NCBI GenBank assembly: GCA_905194675.1
Contig: CAJJTG010000002.1
Coordinates: 1 to 64,000 of the forward strand
Reading direction: 5' to 3'
Source of the DNA: an uncultured Collinsella sp.
GTDB lineage: Bacteria > Actinomycetota > Coriobacteriia > Coriobacteriales > Coriobacteriaceae
Length of the DNA stretch: 64,000 nucleotides
Shown here: positions 51,766 to 60,431 of the stretch, piece by piece
Position numbering within the stretch: position 1 is the stretch's first letter
How the letters are laid out: each line of letters begins with the position of its first letter
Notes under the pieces: model-generated
What the model saw: the letters and a program-made list of their open reading frames with translations, nothing else
What the model was told of the DNA's origin: nothing
Databases searched by the model: none
Program-made: the position numbers and the translations under genes

Positions 51766-54516
51766 GTGAGCGATTGCAAGAGGGTTTACCGTTTTGGAAC
51801 CGACGCCCAGGGCACCTGTGTCACTGAGGGCGACAAATCCATGAACTTCGTGCTTGGCGGCAAAGGCGCAAACCTTGCCGAGATGAGCCGCATCAGTCTG
51901 CCGGTTCCCGGTGGCTTTACCATTACCTGCCAGACCTGTGTCGAGTACTCCGGTGCCGGCAACGTCTGGCCCGAAGGCGCACTCGATGAGATCGTTGCCG
52001 CCGAGGCGGACCTCGAGGCCCGTTGCGGCAAGAAACTCGGCGATGCCTCCGATCCGCTGCTCGTGTCGGTTCGCTCGGGCGCTCCGTTCTCCATGCCCGG
52101 CATGATGGACACGGTCCTCAACCTGGGCCTCAACGACGATTCCGTCCAGGGCCTTATCGCGCAGACGCAGAACCCGCGCTTTGCCTGGGACAGCTACCGT
52201 CGCTTTATCCAGATGTTCTCCAACGTCGTCATGGGCGTCGACGCCGACCTATTCGAGAACGCTCTGACCCAGGCCCGCCTGGTCGCCGGCGTTCGCGTCG
52301 ATTCCGAGCTTTCGGCCGAGGACCTGCAGGAGCTTGTCGAGACGTTCAAGGGTATTTTCTCCGATAACGTCGAGGCGACCCTGTATCCCGAGCTTGAGGT
52401 TGCCGACGGCAAGCCCGTCTTCCCGCATGATCCGGAGCTCCAGTTGCGCCTTGCCATCCAGGCCGTCTTTGGCAGCTGGATGAACGAGCGTGCCTGCATT
52501 TACCGCAAACAGCACGGCATTTCCGACGAGCTCGGCACCGCCGTCAACGTCCAGGCCATGGCCTTTGGCAACAAGGGCGAGACCTCTGCGACCGGCGTCG
52601 CCTTTACGCGCAACCCGGCCGACGGCACCAAGGAGTTCTATGGCGACTTTTTGGTGAATGCCCAGGGCGAGGACGTCGTCGCCGGCATCCGAAACACCGA
52701 GCCCATCGCCGACCTCAAGACCACCTCGGGCCTCGAGTCCGCAGGCGAGGAGCTCGAGCGCGTGTTCCTGACGCTCGAGGATCATTACCGCGATATGTGC
52801 GATATCGAGTTTACCATCGAGCAGGGCAAGCTCTGGATGCTCCAGACCCGCGTGGGCAAGCGCACCGCCACTGCCGCCCTGCGCATTGCTATCGAAATGG
52901 TCGAGGAGGGCCTCATCACCCGCGAGGAGGCTGTGAGCCGCATCGATCCCGCGCAGCTCGACCAGCTCCTGCACCCGCAGTTCGACGCCTCCAAGAAGTA
53001 CGAGGCCCTGGCCAGCGGCCTTAACGCCAGCCCTGGTGCCGCCGTGGGCGAGGTCGTGTTCTCGAGTGATGACGCCGTCGCGCGCGCCAACGAGGGCCAC
53101 AAGGTCATTCTGGTCCGCTGGGAGACCAACCCCGACGACCTGAAGGGCATGGTCGCCGCCGAGGGCATCCTGACCAGCCACGGTGGCAAGACGAGCCATG
53201 CCGCCGTTATCGCCCGCGGCATGGGTACGCCCTGCGTTTGCGGCGTTGAGCGCTTCCACATTGACGCGGCAGAGAAGGTCGTGCGCATCGAGGGCAGCGA
53301 CCGCGTGCTGCGCGAGGGCGATGTCATCTCCATCGACGGCACCCAGGGTATCGTCGTCGACGGCGCGGTTGACCTGGTCTCTGCAGAGCTCACCGGCGAC
53401 CTGGACACCATCCTGTCTTGGGCCGATGAGATCCGTTTGGACGAGACCGACGGTCACGCCAACCACGTGCGCGTCAACGCCGACAACCCCGAGGATGCCG
53501 AGCTCGCGCTCGAGTTTGGCGCCGAGGCCATCGGTCTATGCCGCACCGAGCACATGTTCCTGGGCGATCGCAAGAACATCATCCAGAGCTTTATCCTGTC
53601 TGACGATGAGGCCGTGAAGCAGCAGGCCCTGGCCGACTTGCTCAAGGTTCAGACCGAGGACTTCCTGGCGATGTTCAAGACCATGTCCGGTCGCGATGTG
53701 GTCGTCCGCCTGCTCGATCCGCCGCTTCATGAGTTCCTTGATAATCCTCGCGAGCTCGAGGTCGCCATCACCAAGAAGGAGGCCGCCGGCGCTCCCGAGG
53801 AGGAGCTCACTGCCCTGCGCGCCCGCCTGCGTCGCATCGACGGCATGGTCGAGTCCAACCCCATGCTGGGCTTGCGCGGCGTGCGCCTGTCCGTCGTCTT
53901 TGGCGATCTGCCGCTCATGCAGGTTCGCGCCGTCGCCACGGCCGCTGCCCGCCTTATCAAGGAGGGTGTCGACCCGCGCCCCGAGATCATGGTTCCGCTC
54001 GTTTCCATCACGGCCGAGCATGTCCAGACCCGCGAGGTCATTGAGCGCGTAATCGCCGAGGTTTCCGCCGAAGAGGGCGTCGGGCTCAATATTCCCGTGG
54101 GCACGATGCTCGAGCTGCCGCGTGCCTGCATGGTCGCTGACGAGATCGCCCATCATGCCGACTTCTTCTGCTTTGGCACCAACGACCTCACCCAGACGAC
54201 CTTTGGCTTCTCGCGCGATGACGCCGAGGCCAAGTTCATCCCGCTGTACATGCATAAAAAGATCCTGAAAGACAACCCCTTCGAGACCATCGACGCGGCG
54301 GTGCTGGAGCTCGTGCGCCTGGCCGTCGAGAAGGGCCGCGCCACCAATCCCGACATGCACTTTGGCGTGTGCGGCGAGCACGGCGGCGACCCCAAGTCCA
54401 TCAAGGGCCTGTTTAACGTGGCCGACGTAGACTACGTGTCCTGCTCGCCCTATCGCGTGCCCCTCGCGCGCCTGGCTGCCGCCCAGGCCAAGCTCGAGGC
54501 CAAGCGCAACGCCTAA
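51766..54516 (+). CDS. ppdK: pyruvate, phosphate dikinase
   Basis: This 916-residue enzyme interconverts pyruvate, ATP and phosphate with PEP, AMP and pyrophosphate. The N-terminal nucleotide-grasp domain has LGGKGANLAEMSRISLPVPGGFTI and SVRSGAPFSMPGMMDTVLNLG. The central swivelling domain holds the phospho-histidine in GGKTSHAAVIARGMG, whose Thr two residues before the His is the regulator's target. The C-terminal PEP barrel has GLCRTEHMF, ESNPMLGLRGVR, NDLTQTTFGFSRDDA and CGEHGGDP. The start is GTG with GGGGAAG upstream. It fits glycolytic energy saving in an anaerobe. Confidence 0.98.
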   Translation: MSDCKRVYRFGTDAQGTCVTEGDKSMNFVLGGKGANLAEMSRISLPVPGGFTITCQTCVEYSGAGNVWPEGALDEIVAAEADLEARCGKKLGDASDPLLVSVRSGAPFSMPGMMDTVLNLGLNDDSVQGLIAQTQNPRFAWDSYRRFIQMFSNVVMGVDADLFENALTQARLVAGVRVDSELSAEDLQELVETFKGIFSDNVEATLYPELEVADGKPVFPHDPELQLRLAIQAVFGSWMNERACIYRKQHGISDELGTAVNVQAMAFGNKGETSATGVAFTRNPADGTKEFYGDFLVNAQGEDVVAGIRNTEPIADLKTTSGLESAGEELERVFLTLEDHYRDMCDIEFTIEQGKLWMLQTRVGKRTATAALRIAIEMVEEGLITREEAVSRIDPAQLDQLLHPQFDASKKYEALASGLNASPGAAVGEVVFSSDDAVARANEGHKVILVRWETNPDDLKGMVAAEGILTSHGGKTSHAAVIARGMGTPCVCGVERFHIDAAEKVVRIEGSDRVLREGDVISIDGTQGIVVDGAVDLVSAELTGDLDTILSWADEIRLDETDGHANHVRVNADNPEDAELALEFGAEAIGLCRTEHMFLGDRKNIIQSFILSDDEAVKQQALADLLKVQTEDFLAMFKTMSGRDVVVRLLDPPLHEFLDNPRELEVAITKKEAAGAPEEELTALRARLRRIDGMVESNPMLGLRGVRLSVVFGDLPLMQVRAVATAAARLIKEGVDPRPEIMVPLVSITAEHVQTREVIERVIAEVSAEEGVGLNIPVGTMLELPRACMVADEIAHHADFFCFGTNDLTQTTFGFSRDDAEAKFIPLYMHKKILKDNPFETIDAAVLELVRLAVEKGRATNPDMHFGVCGEHGGDPKSIKGLFNVADVDYVSCSPYRVPLARLAAAQAKLEAKRNA

Positions 54517-54554
54517 CGTTTTGGGTGTAGACGCCTAGTGTAGCCCCCCTCATG

Positions 54555-54582
54555 CCGCCCGTCTCATTCGCGAGGCGGGCGG
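54555..54582 (+). terminator. terminator after ppdK
   Basis: CCGCCCGTCTC (54555-54565) pairs with GAGGCGGGCGG (54572-54582) with one G-U pair and a 6-base loop. The T tail is short (TTATC), but a T-rich stretch follows within 15 bases. Confidence 0.65.
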
Positions 54583-54628
54583 TTATCATGTGCGGGTTTT
54601 GTCTTTTTGTCTGCGTAAAAAATTGTTC

Positions 54629-54656
54629 TTGCAGCAGAAACCCGCGCGTGTATACT
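54629..54656 (+). promoter_or_regulatory. promoter of rplS
   Basis: TTGCAG (54629-54634), a 16-base spacer and TATACT (54651-54656) lie 69 bases before rplS. Confidence 0.65.
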
Positions 54657-54725
54657 CGAATACGTTTGTTCAACTACGTGCCGGCCAAGGTGGTACGGCA
54701 CCTCTAGAAGAGTAAGGAATTGCAC

Positions 54726-55067
54726 ATGGATTACATCCGCGCAATCGAGCGTCAGCAGATCCGCGAGGACATTCCTCAGGTTCGCGTCGCCGACAACGTC
54801 AAGGTTCACTACCGCATTAAGGAAGGCGACCGCGAGCGCATTCAGGTCTTCCAGGGCGACGTCATCCGCATGGCCGGCGCCGGTGCCCGCGAGACCTTCA
54901 CCGTCCGCAAGATGTCCTTCGGTGTCGGTGTTGAGCGTACCTTCCCGCTTCACAGCCCCAAGATCGCCAAGCTCGAGGTCGTTCGTCATGGTCGCGTCCG
55001 TCGCGCCAAGCTGTACTACCTCCGCGACAAGGTGGGCAAGGCTGCTCGCATCCCCGAGAAGCGCTAA
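54726..55067 (+). CDS. rplS: ribosomal protein bL19
   Basis: This 113-residue L19 has [47 protein letters not shown], the [14 protein letters not shown] loop and [21 protein letters not shown] at 54726 is preferred to an in-frame TTG six bases earlier since AAGGAA gives better spacing. It has its own promoter and terminator rather than following trmD. Confidence 0.97.
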   Translation: MDYIRAIERQQIREDIPQVRVADNVKVHYRIKEGDRERIQVFQGDVIRMAGAGARETFTVRKMSFGVGVERTFPLHSPKIAKLEVVRHGRVRRAKLYYLRDKVGKAARIPEKR

Positions 55068-55101
55068 GAAGATCGCAGCGTCTGTCCACTCGTTTGGACA
55101 C

Positions 55102-55131
55102 AAGGGTCACCTTCGGGTGGCCCTTCTTTTT
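55102..55131 (+). terminator. intrinsic terminator after rplS
   Basis: AAGGGTCACC (55102-55111) pairs with GGTGGCCCTT (55116-55125) around a TTCG tetraloop and is followed by CTTTTT. Confidence 0.9.
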
Positions 55132-55160
55132 ATCTGATTTGCATGCAAGGAGGGCCTGGT

Positions 55161-55949
55161 ATGGCCAACATGACGAGCTCGGTTTCGGCATCGCAGGTTG
55201 CCGGTGAGTTGGCGAGCGCTACGTTTGAGGAGATTCCTGCCCTCGTGGAGCATTATCGCGAGGATCCGCGCCAGCAGGTGATCAAGGCTTGCGAGCGTGC
55301 CCTCAAACGCCATGCCAAAGAGCTTGCCGAGCGCGAGCGCGTCAACGGCATGTATCAGCTTATGCATGAGCTCGGCGGTGATGGTGTGGTCGTGGGCGTC
55401 GACGAGGTGGGCCGTGGCTCGGTAGCGGGTCCCTTGACCGTGTGTGCCGTGTGTCTTCCGATGGAGCCGCGCATCTGGGGCATCAACGATTCCAAAAAGC
55501 TCACGCCCGCGCGCCGCGAGCTGCTCTCGGTGAAGATAGCCGAGGTGGCGACTGCCATCGGCTTTTGCCATATCGCTCCTGCGGATATCGATGAGATGGG
55601 CATGGCCCGTGCTATCCGTACTGCCGTTGCGGGCGCCGTGGCCGATACGGGACTTGAACCCGACTGCGTCCTCATGGATGGCAACCCCTTGGGCGCCGTT
55701 CCTAACGAGCGCGATGTGGTGAAGGGTGATGCCAAAATCGCCTGCATCGCCGCGGCGTCCATCATGGCCAAGGTCACGCGTGACGAGATGATGGTCGAGT
55801 ACGACGCCGAGTATCCCGAGTACCATCTGGCCGAGTCGAAGGGCTACGCAAGCCCCGAGCACATCGAGGCCATTCGCAAACATGGACTTTGTCCACTGCA
55901 CCGCGTGAGCTTTTGCGGAAACTTTCTGCAGACTGAGCGCCTTTTCTAG
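55161..55949 (+). CDS. rnhB: ribonuclease HII
   Basis: This 262-residue enzyme cuts RNA in RNA-DNA hybrids and at single ribonucleotides. It has GVDEVGRGSVAGPL (catalytic Asp81 and Glu82), DSKKLTPARRE, MDGNPL, GDAKIACIAAASIMAKVTRD and HGLCPLHRVSF. A helical N-terminal extension of about 75 residues precedes the core, as in the RnhB of some Gram-positives. ATG at 55161 is 7 bases from AAGGAGG; an earlier in-frame ATG at 55143 overlaps that site. Confidence 0.95.
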   Translation: MANMTSSVSASQVAGELASATFEEIPALVEHYREDPRQQVIKACERALKRHAKELAERERVNGMYQLMHELGGDGVVVGVDEVGRGSVAGPLTVCAVCLPMEPRIWGINDSKKLTPARRELLSVKIAEVATAIGFCHIAPADIDEMGMARAIRTAVAGAVADTGLEPDCVLMDGNPLGAVPNERDVVKGDAKIACIAAASIMAKVTRDEMMVEYDAEYPEYHLAESKGYASPEHIEAIRKHGLCPLHRVSFCGNFLQTERLF

Positions 55950-55991
55950 GTCAATTGTGGAGACAGGGACCTCAGGGGTTTTATAAACCTG
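55950..55991. repeat. dispersed intergenic repeat, GTCAATTG type, copy 2
   Basis: GTCAATTG, then GACAGGGAC and AAACCTG occur in the same order as at 14806-14847. This copy starts directly after the rnhB stop codon and ends just before the terminator. Confidence 0.4.
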
Positions 55992-55998
55992 CTGGTAG

Positions 55999-56040
55999 CG
56001 GGCCGTATGCAACACCATTGCTGCGTACGGCCCGTTTTTT
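55999..56040 (+). terminator. intrinsic terminator after rnhB
   Basis: CGGGCCGTATGCA (55999-56011) pairs with TGCGTACGGCCCG (56022-56034) with one G-U pair and is followed by six T. Confidence 0.92.
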
Positions 56041-56138
56041 GACGGCATTTGGTCAGCTTTTGGTTTGCTTCCGGTACTTACCCGCATGAAAGGTGCCCTC
56101 ATCATCGGGGCAATGCAGCGTGCGGGAAAGGAGACCCC

Positions 56139-56624
56139 ATGAGTGCCGCAAGCAAAAAGAGCAAGACGAAGCAGCTCAAGGAGCGTTGGGAAAACGGCGA
56201 GCTCGACTGCGGGGCGATGACGCCCGAGTTTATCAAGGGACTCAGTCCCCGCGAGCTGGGCATGCTGGGCGAGCTGATCACCATCGACTACTTTAACGAG
56301 CGCGGCTACACCTTGCTGGAGCAGGGTTATCGTTGCACCGAGGGCGAGGCCGATCTGGTGCTGCTCGATGAGCTCGACGATGTCGTGGTGATGGCCGAGG
56401 TCAAGACCAGACGCGTTGCACTGGATTGCAGCACGCGGGTCTTTCCCGAGGAGGCCGTGGACGCTCAAAAGCAACGCCGCTACCGCCGCATCGCAAGTTG
56501 CTATCTCATGGAGCATTATCCGCTCAAGGCGATTCGCTTCGATGCCGTGGGTGTCACCATTCGTGGCGGGCATATCGCTGAGATCGAGCATCAGTACAAC
56601 GCGTTCGATTGGCAGGTGTCGTGA
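56139..56624 (+). CDS. yraN: YraN/UPF0102 family putative endonuclease-like protein
   Basis: This 161-residue protein has the nuclease-fold core GELITIDYFNERGYTLLEQGYRCTEGEADLVLLDE and VMAEVKTRR, giving the Glu...GExD...ExK pattern of restriction-like nucleases. An extra 40-residue charged N-terminus precedes it. The cell role is uncertain; it sits next to rnhB and comM as often found. ATG at 56139 has AAAGGAG upstream. The stop overlaps the comM start (TGATG). Confidence 0.88.
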   Translation: MSAASKKSKTKQLKERWENGELDCGAMTPEFIKGLSPRELGMLGELITIDYFNERGYTLLEQGYRCTEGEADLVLLDELDDVVVMAEVKTRRVALDCSTRVFPEEAVDAQKQRRYRRIASCYLMEHYPLKAIRFDAVGVTIRGGHIAEIEHQYNAFDWQVS

Positions 56625-58147
56625 TGGCGTTCGAGACGTTTGCCGTTCACGCGGCCTGCATCCGTGGCGTCGAGGCGATTCACGTCACGGTCGAGGTCTC
56701 GCTTGCCGGTGGTGTTCCGGGCATCCAAATGCTTGGCATTCCGAGTATGGAGGTGATGGAGTCACGCGGTCGTATTCGCTGCGCGATGCGCTCCGCCGGG
56801 TTCGAGATCCCACGCTCGGGCATTACGGTCAACCTAGCGCCCGGCGATATTCGCAAGACCGGTAGCGGCTTTGATCTGCCCATCGCCATCGCGGTTCTGG
56901 CGGCCGATGGGCAGATTCCCCGTGACAACCTCGATCGCTGCCTTATCGCCGGCGAGCTCGGCTTGGACGGTACGGTGCTTCCCGTCAAGGGCGAGGTGGC
57001 GTTTCAGCTATTGGCGCGTGATATGGGGCTGTCCTTTATCGCCGGCAGGTCCGATCAGCATGTGCCGCTCGCGGGCGTGGATTGTGGATTCATCGATCAT
57101 TTGTCTCAGCTTGCCCATGGCATGGGCGAGGCGGCTCGGCACTATCTGGATTCCGAGGGCGTCGAGGCGACCTTTGAGCCCGAGCTCGACTATGCCGACG
57201 TACTGGGGCAGGAAGTCGCTAAACGCGGCATGGCGCTTGCGGCGGCAGGAGAACTCGGCTTGCTCATGATTGGGTCCCCGGGATCGGGCAAGACGATGCT
57301 TGCGCGCCGTATGACCGGCATCCTGCCCGAGCTTTCCATTGAGGATCAGCAGGAGGCGCTGTGCATCCATTCGGTCTTGGGCGAGAACATCGATGGCTTA
57401 TTGGCAGGTCATCGGCCGTTTCGAAGCCCCCATCACAGTATTTCAACGGCGGGTCTCATTGGCGGAGGACGCCCGGTGCATCCGGGTGAGATCAGCCTGG
57501 CTCATGGCGGCGTGCTCTTTTTGGACGAGCTTGCCGAGTTTCCCACGGGTGTGCTGCAGACGCTGCGTCAGCCCATCGAACGCGGCTATGTGAGGATCGT
57601 ACGCGTCGACGGGGCCTTTACCTTCCCGTCGCGCTTTCAGCTGCTGGCCGCGAGCAATCCCTGCCCCTGCGGCTTTTTGGGCGATCGCGAGGTGCCATGC
57701 CGCTGCTCGGCATCGATGGTGGAGCGCTATCGGGCAAAGCTGCGCGGTCCTTTAGCCGACCGTATCGACATGATGATCGATGTGACCCGTCCCGACCCCC
57801 AAGTGATTATCGAGGGTGCGGAGGGTATGTCGTCGGCCGAGTTGCGTGACTACGTTGTGCGCGGTCGCGCCTTTCGCGCCTGGCGCGAGTCCCGTATGGA
57901 CGATGCGGATGCCGAGGTCGAGGATGACGAGACGCGGTCCATTGACGGCGTCGTTTCGACCTTTGAGCTCGATGATGCGGCGGAGAAGTGTGTGCTCGGC
58001 CTGTCGAAGCGCACGCATCTCACGGGCCGCGGCATCGTGCGCCTGGTGCGTATCGCACGTACCATCGCCGATGTCGCCGAGAGCGAGCAGGTGACGCAGG
58101 ATCACGTGCTCGAGGCGGCGATGTACCAGGGAAGGAGGGACCAATGA
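56624..58147 (+). CDS. comM: YifB/ComM family Mg-chelatase-like AAA+ ATPase
   Basis: This 507-residue AAA+ protein has an N-terminal S5-like domain (about 1-170, GVPGIQMLGIPSMEVMESRGRIRCA and KTGSGFDLPIA), Walker A GSPGSGKT, the FRSPHHSIS and GGVLFLDELAEF (Walker B) motifs, a Cys cluster PCPCGFLGDREVPCRC and a C-terminal helical domain. ComM homologues act as branch-migration helicases in natural transformation. The gene overlaps yraN by one base and dprA by one base, linking it to DNA uptake and recombination. Confidence 0.95.
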   Translation: MAFETFAVHAACIRGVEAIHVTVEVSLAGGVPGIQMLGIPSMEVMESRGRIRCAMRSAGFEIPRSGITVNLAPGDIRKTGSGFDLPIAIAVLAADGQIPRDNLDRCLIAGELGLDGTVLPVKGEVAFQLLARDMGLSFIAGRSDQHVPLAGVDCGFIDHLSQLAHGMGEAARHYLDSEGVEATFEPELDYADVLGQEVAKRGMALAAAGELGLLMIGSPGSGKTMLARRMTGILPELSIEDQQEALCIHSVLGENIDGLLAGHRPFRSPHHSISTAGLIGGGRPVHPGEISLAHGGVLFLDELAEFPTGVLQTLRQPIERGYVRIVRVDGAFTFPSRFQLLAASNPCPCGFLGDREVPCRCSASMVERYRAKLRGPLADRIDMMIDVTRPDPQVIIEGAEGMSSAELRDYVVRGRAFRAWRESRMDDADAEVEDDETRSIDGVVSTFELDDAAEKCVLGLSKRTHLTGRGIVRLVRIARTIADVAESEQVTQDHVLEAAMYQGRRDQ

Positions 58148-59079
58148 TGGCCGAGGGGACCTTCGAACTGCATCCAGGTGACGCGTTGTATCCAGAGTCC
58201 GTTTTGGAGCTATCTGATGTACCCCAGACGCTCTTTGTGCGCGGCAACCCCGAGGTGCTTTCGACGCCTGCGCTCTCCATCATCGGCGCGCGCAAGGCCT
58301 CTCCGTATGGTCTTGCCGTGGCAGAGCTTGCGGCAAAGGTGGCGGTCGAGGCGGGAGTGACGGTTGTTTCGGGCGGCGCGGTCGGTTGTGACCAGGCCTC
58401 GGGTTGGGCTGCGGTCAACGCCGGCGGCAAACACGTCGTGGTGCTAGGGACGGGCGCCGACGTGGTTTACCCGCGTTCGAGCGCGGGGCTTATTACTCGC
58501 ACGCTCGATACGGGCGGCGCGATCGTGTCGATCTCTCCGTGGGGCATGGGTCCGCGCAAGTTTGCCTTTCCGCGCCGCAATCGCGTGATCGCGGCCCTGT
58601 CGCAAGCCCTCTTTGTATCCGAGGCGGGTATGCCTTCCGGGACGTTTTCTACAGCCGAGGCTGCTATGGATTTGGGGCGCGAACTTCTTGCCGTGCCGGG
58701 GTCGATCCTATCGCCCGAGTCGCGTGGCACGAATTACCTCATTGCGAACGGTGCCTGCTGCATCATCGACGAGGAATCTATCGAGATGGCTATCTCACGC
58801 ATCTACGGCACCCTGCGCTACTCGCGCCCCGATGCTCCCGGCATTGCCGACCTGGATCCAACGCAGCAGACCGTGATGCATGCGCTCATCGCCTCTCCGC
58901 TCAAGGTCGATGACATTGCGGCGCTCGTCTCGCTCGATGCCGTCGGCGTACTTAAACTCCTGGGTTCGCTTGAGCTCGAGGGCCTTATCGAGCGCATGAT
59001 GGATGGAAGGTATGCGCCCTCCAAGTTTGCTCTTCACGCCCAGACACCCTTCGGTCACAATGGAAAACATGTCAATTAG
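58147..59079 (+). CDS. dprA: DNA processing protein DprA
   Basis: This 310-residue protein has the Rossmann-like DprA core: ALSIIGARKASPYGL, VVSGGAVGCDQASGWAAVNAGGKHVVVLGTGADVVYP and FPRRNRVIAALSQALFVSEAG, then a C-terminal winged-helix-like domain (about 235-300). It lacks the N-terminal SAM-like domain of longer DprA proteins. DprA loads RecA on incoming single strands. AAGGAGG lies before two tandem ATGs; the second (58147) has the better spacing, while 58144 is possible. Confidence 0.94.
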   Translation: MAEGTFELHPGDALYPESVLELSDVPQTLFVRGNPEVLSTPALSIIGARKASPYGLAVAELAAKVAVEAGVTVVSGGAVGCDQASGWAAVNAGGKHVVVLGTGADVVYPRSSAGLITRTLDTGGAIVSISPWGMGPRKFAFPRRNRVIAALSQALFVSEAGMPSGTFSTAEAAMDLGRELLAVPGSILSPESRGTNYLIANGACCIIDEESIEMAISRIYGTLRYSRPDAPGIADLDPTQQTVMHALIASPLKVDDIAALVSLDAVGVLKLLGSLELEGLIERMMDGRYAPSKFALHAQTPFGHNGKHVN

Positions 59080-59093
59080 AAAGGTGTTTGCAG

Positions 59094-60431
59094 ATGCTGT
59101 TTGATCAGGTGACGGTTGTCGGTGGCGGTCTGGCGGGTTCGGAGTGCGCGATTCAGCTGGCAGACCGCGGGTTTGCCGTAAAGCTGCGCGAGATGCGCCC
59201 CCAGGTGAGCTCCCCGGCCCACCATACCGATCACCTGGCAGAGCTCGTCTGTTCCAATTCGTTTAAATCGACCCGTCCGGACTCTGCGGCGGGCTTGTTA
59301 AAGGCCGAGCTTGAGCGCATGGGTTCAGTCCTGCTCGATTGCGCCCATCGCGCGGCTGTTCCCGCCGGTGGCGCCTTGGCGGTCGACCGCGTCAAGTTTT
59401 CCGAGCTTGTCGAGGCCGAGGTTGCCGCCCGTCCCAATATCGAGGTCGTGCACGGCGAGGTCACGCAGATTCCCGAGGGCCACGTGGTCATTGCCGCGGG
59501 CCCGCTGTGTTCACCGGCGCTGAGCGAAGAGGTCATGAAGCTCGTCGGTGGCGACGCCCTTGCGTTCTTCGATGCCGCGGCGCCGATCGTCGATGCCTCC
59601 ACGCTCGATATGGACGTGCTGTTTTCGCAGTCGCGCTACGAGGAGCAGGGGAGCGGCGACTATCTCAACGCTCCGCTCAACAAGGAGGAGTACGAGGCCT
59701 TTATCGAGGCACTTACCACGGCCGACCGCGTGGTGCTCAAAGACTTTGAGGGCGGCGATCTGTTTCAGGCCTGCCAACCTGCCGAGGAAGTTGCGCGCAC
59801 CGGCAAGGACGCCATTCGCTTTGGCGCCATGAAGCCCGTCGGCCTCACCGACCCGCGTACCGGACGTCGCCCTTGGGCGGCGATTCAGCTGCGTGCCGAG
59901 AACAAGGAGAAGACCGCCTATAACCTGGTGGGCTTCCAGACCAACCTGACCTTTGGCGAGCAGAAGCGCGTCTTCCATATGGTGCCGGGCCTGGAGAACG
60001 CTGAGTTCTTCCGCTACGGTGTCATGCACCGCAATACCTTTGTCGACGCCCCGCACGTGCTCGATGGCACCTTTGCCGTGCCTGGTACCGGCGTGCGCCT
60101 GGCCGGTCAGATCACCGGCACCGAGGGGTACATGGAAGCCGTGGCGACCGGTCTGCTCGCGGCGCTCAACACCTATGCCGAGGCTATCGGCGCCGCGGGC
60201 GTCGAGTTGCCCCGCGTGGGCGCCCTGGGCGCGCTCGTGGGCTATGCGACCGATCCTGCCACCGTGGGCTACCAGCCCATGCATGTCAACTTTGGCCTGG
60301 TGCCGCCACTCGAGGATGGTAAGCGCCGCAGCAAGCGCGACCGCTACCAGGCCTATGCGGACCGTGCGCTCGAGGCCCTTGATGCCTATCTGGCCACTCG
60401 CCCCGATCTGTTTGGAGGCGACCGGTCATAG
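59094..60431 (+). CDS. trmFO: methylenetetrahydrofolate-tRNA-(uracil-5-)-methyltransferase
   Basis: This 445-residue flavoenzyme makes ribothymidine at position 54 of tRNAs with folate as carbon donor. It has the FAD-binding VTVVGGGLAGSECA, KLREMRPQVSSPAHHTDHLAELVCSNSF, VKFSELVEAEV and a C-terminal GQITGTEGYMEAVATGLLAAL. ATG at 59094 is 7 bases from AAGGTG. In many Firmicutes topA lies between dprA and trmFO; it is absent here. GGAGG inside its end serves the next gene. Confidence 0.96.
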   Translation: MLFDQVTVVGGGLAGSECAIQLADRGFAVKLREMRPQVSSPAHHTDHLAELVCSNSFKSTRPDSAAGLLKAELERMGSVLLDCAHRAAVPAGGALAVDRVKFSELVEAEVAARPNIEVVHGEVTQIPEGHVVIAAGPLCSPALSEEVMKLVGGDALAFFDAAAPIVDASTLDMDVLFSQSRYEEQGSGDYLNAPLNKEEYEAFIEALTTADRVVLKDFEGGDLFQACQPAEEVARTGKDAIRFGAMKPVGLTDPRTGRRPWAAIQLRAENKEKTAYNLVGFQTNLTFGEQKRVFHMVPGLENAEFFRYGVMHRNTFVDAPHVLDGTFAVPGTGVRLAGQITGTEGYMEAVATGLLAALNTYAEAIGAAGVELPRVGALGALVGYATDPATVGYQPMHVNFGLVPPLEDGKRRSKRDRYQAYADRALEALDAYLATRPDLFGGDRS

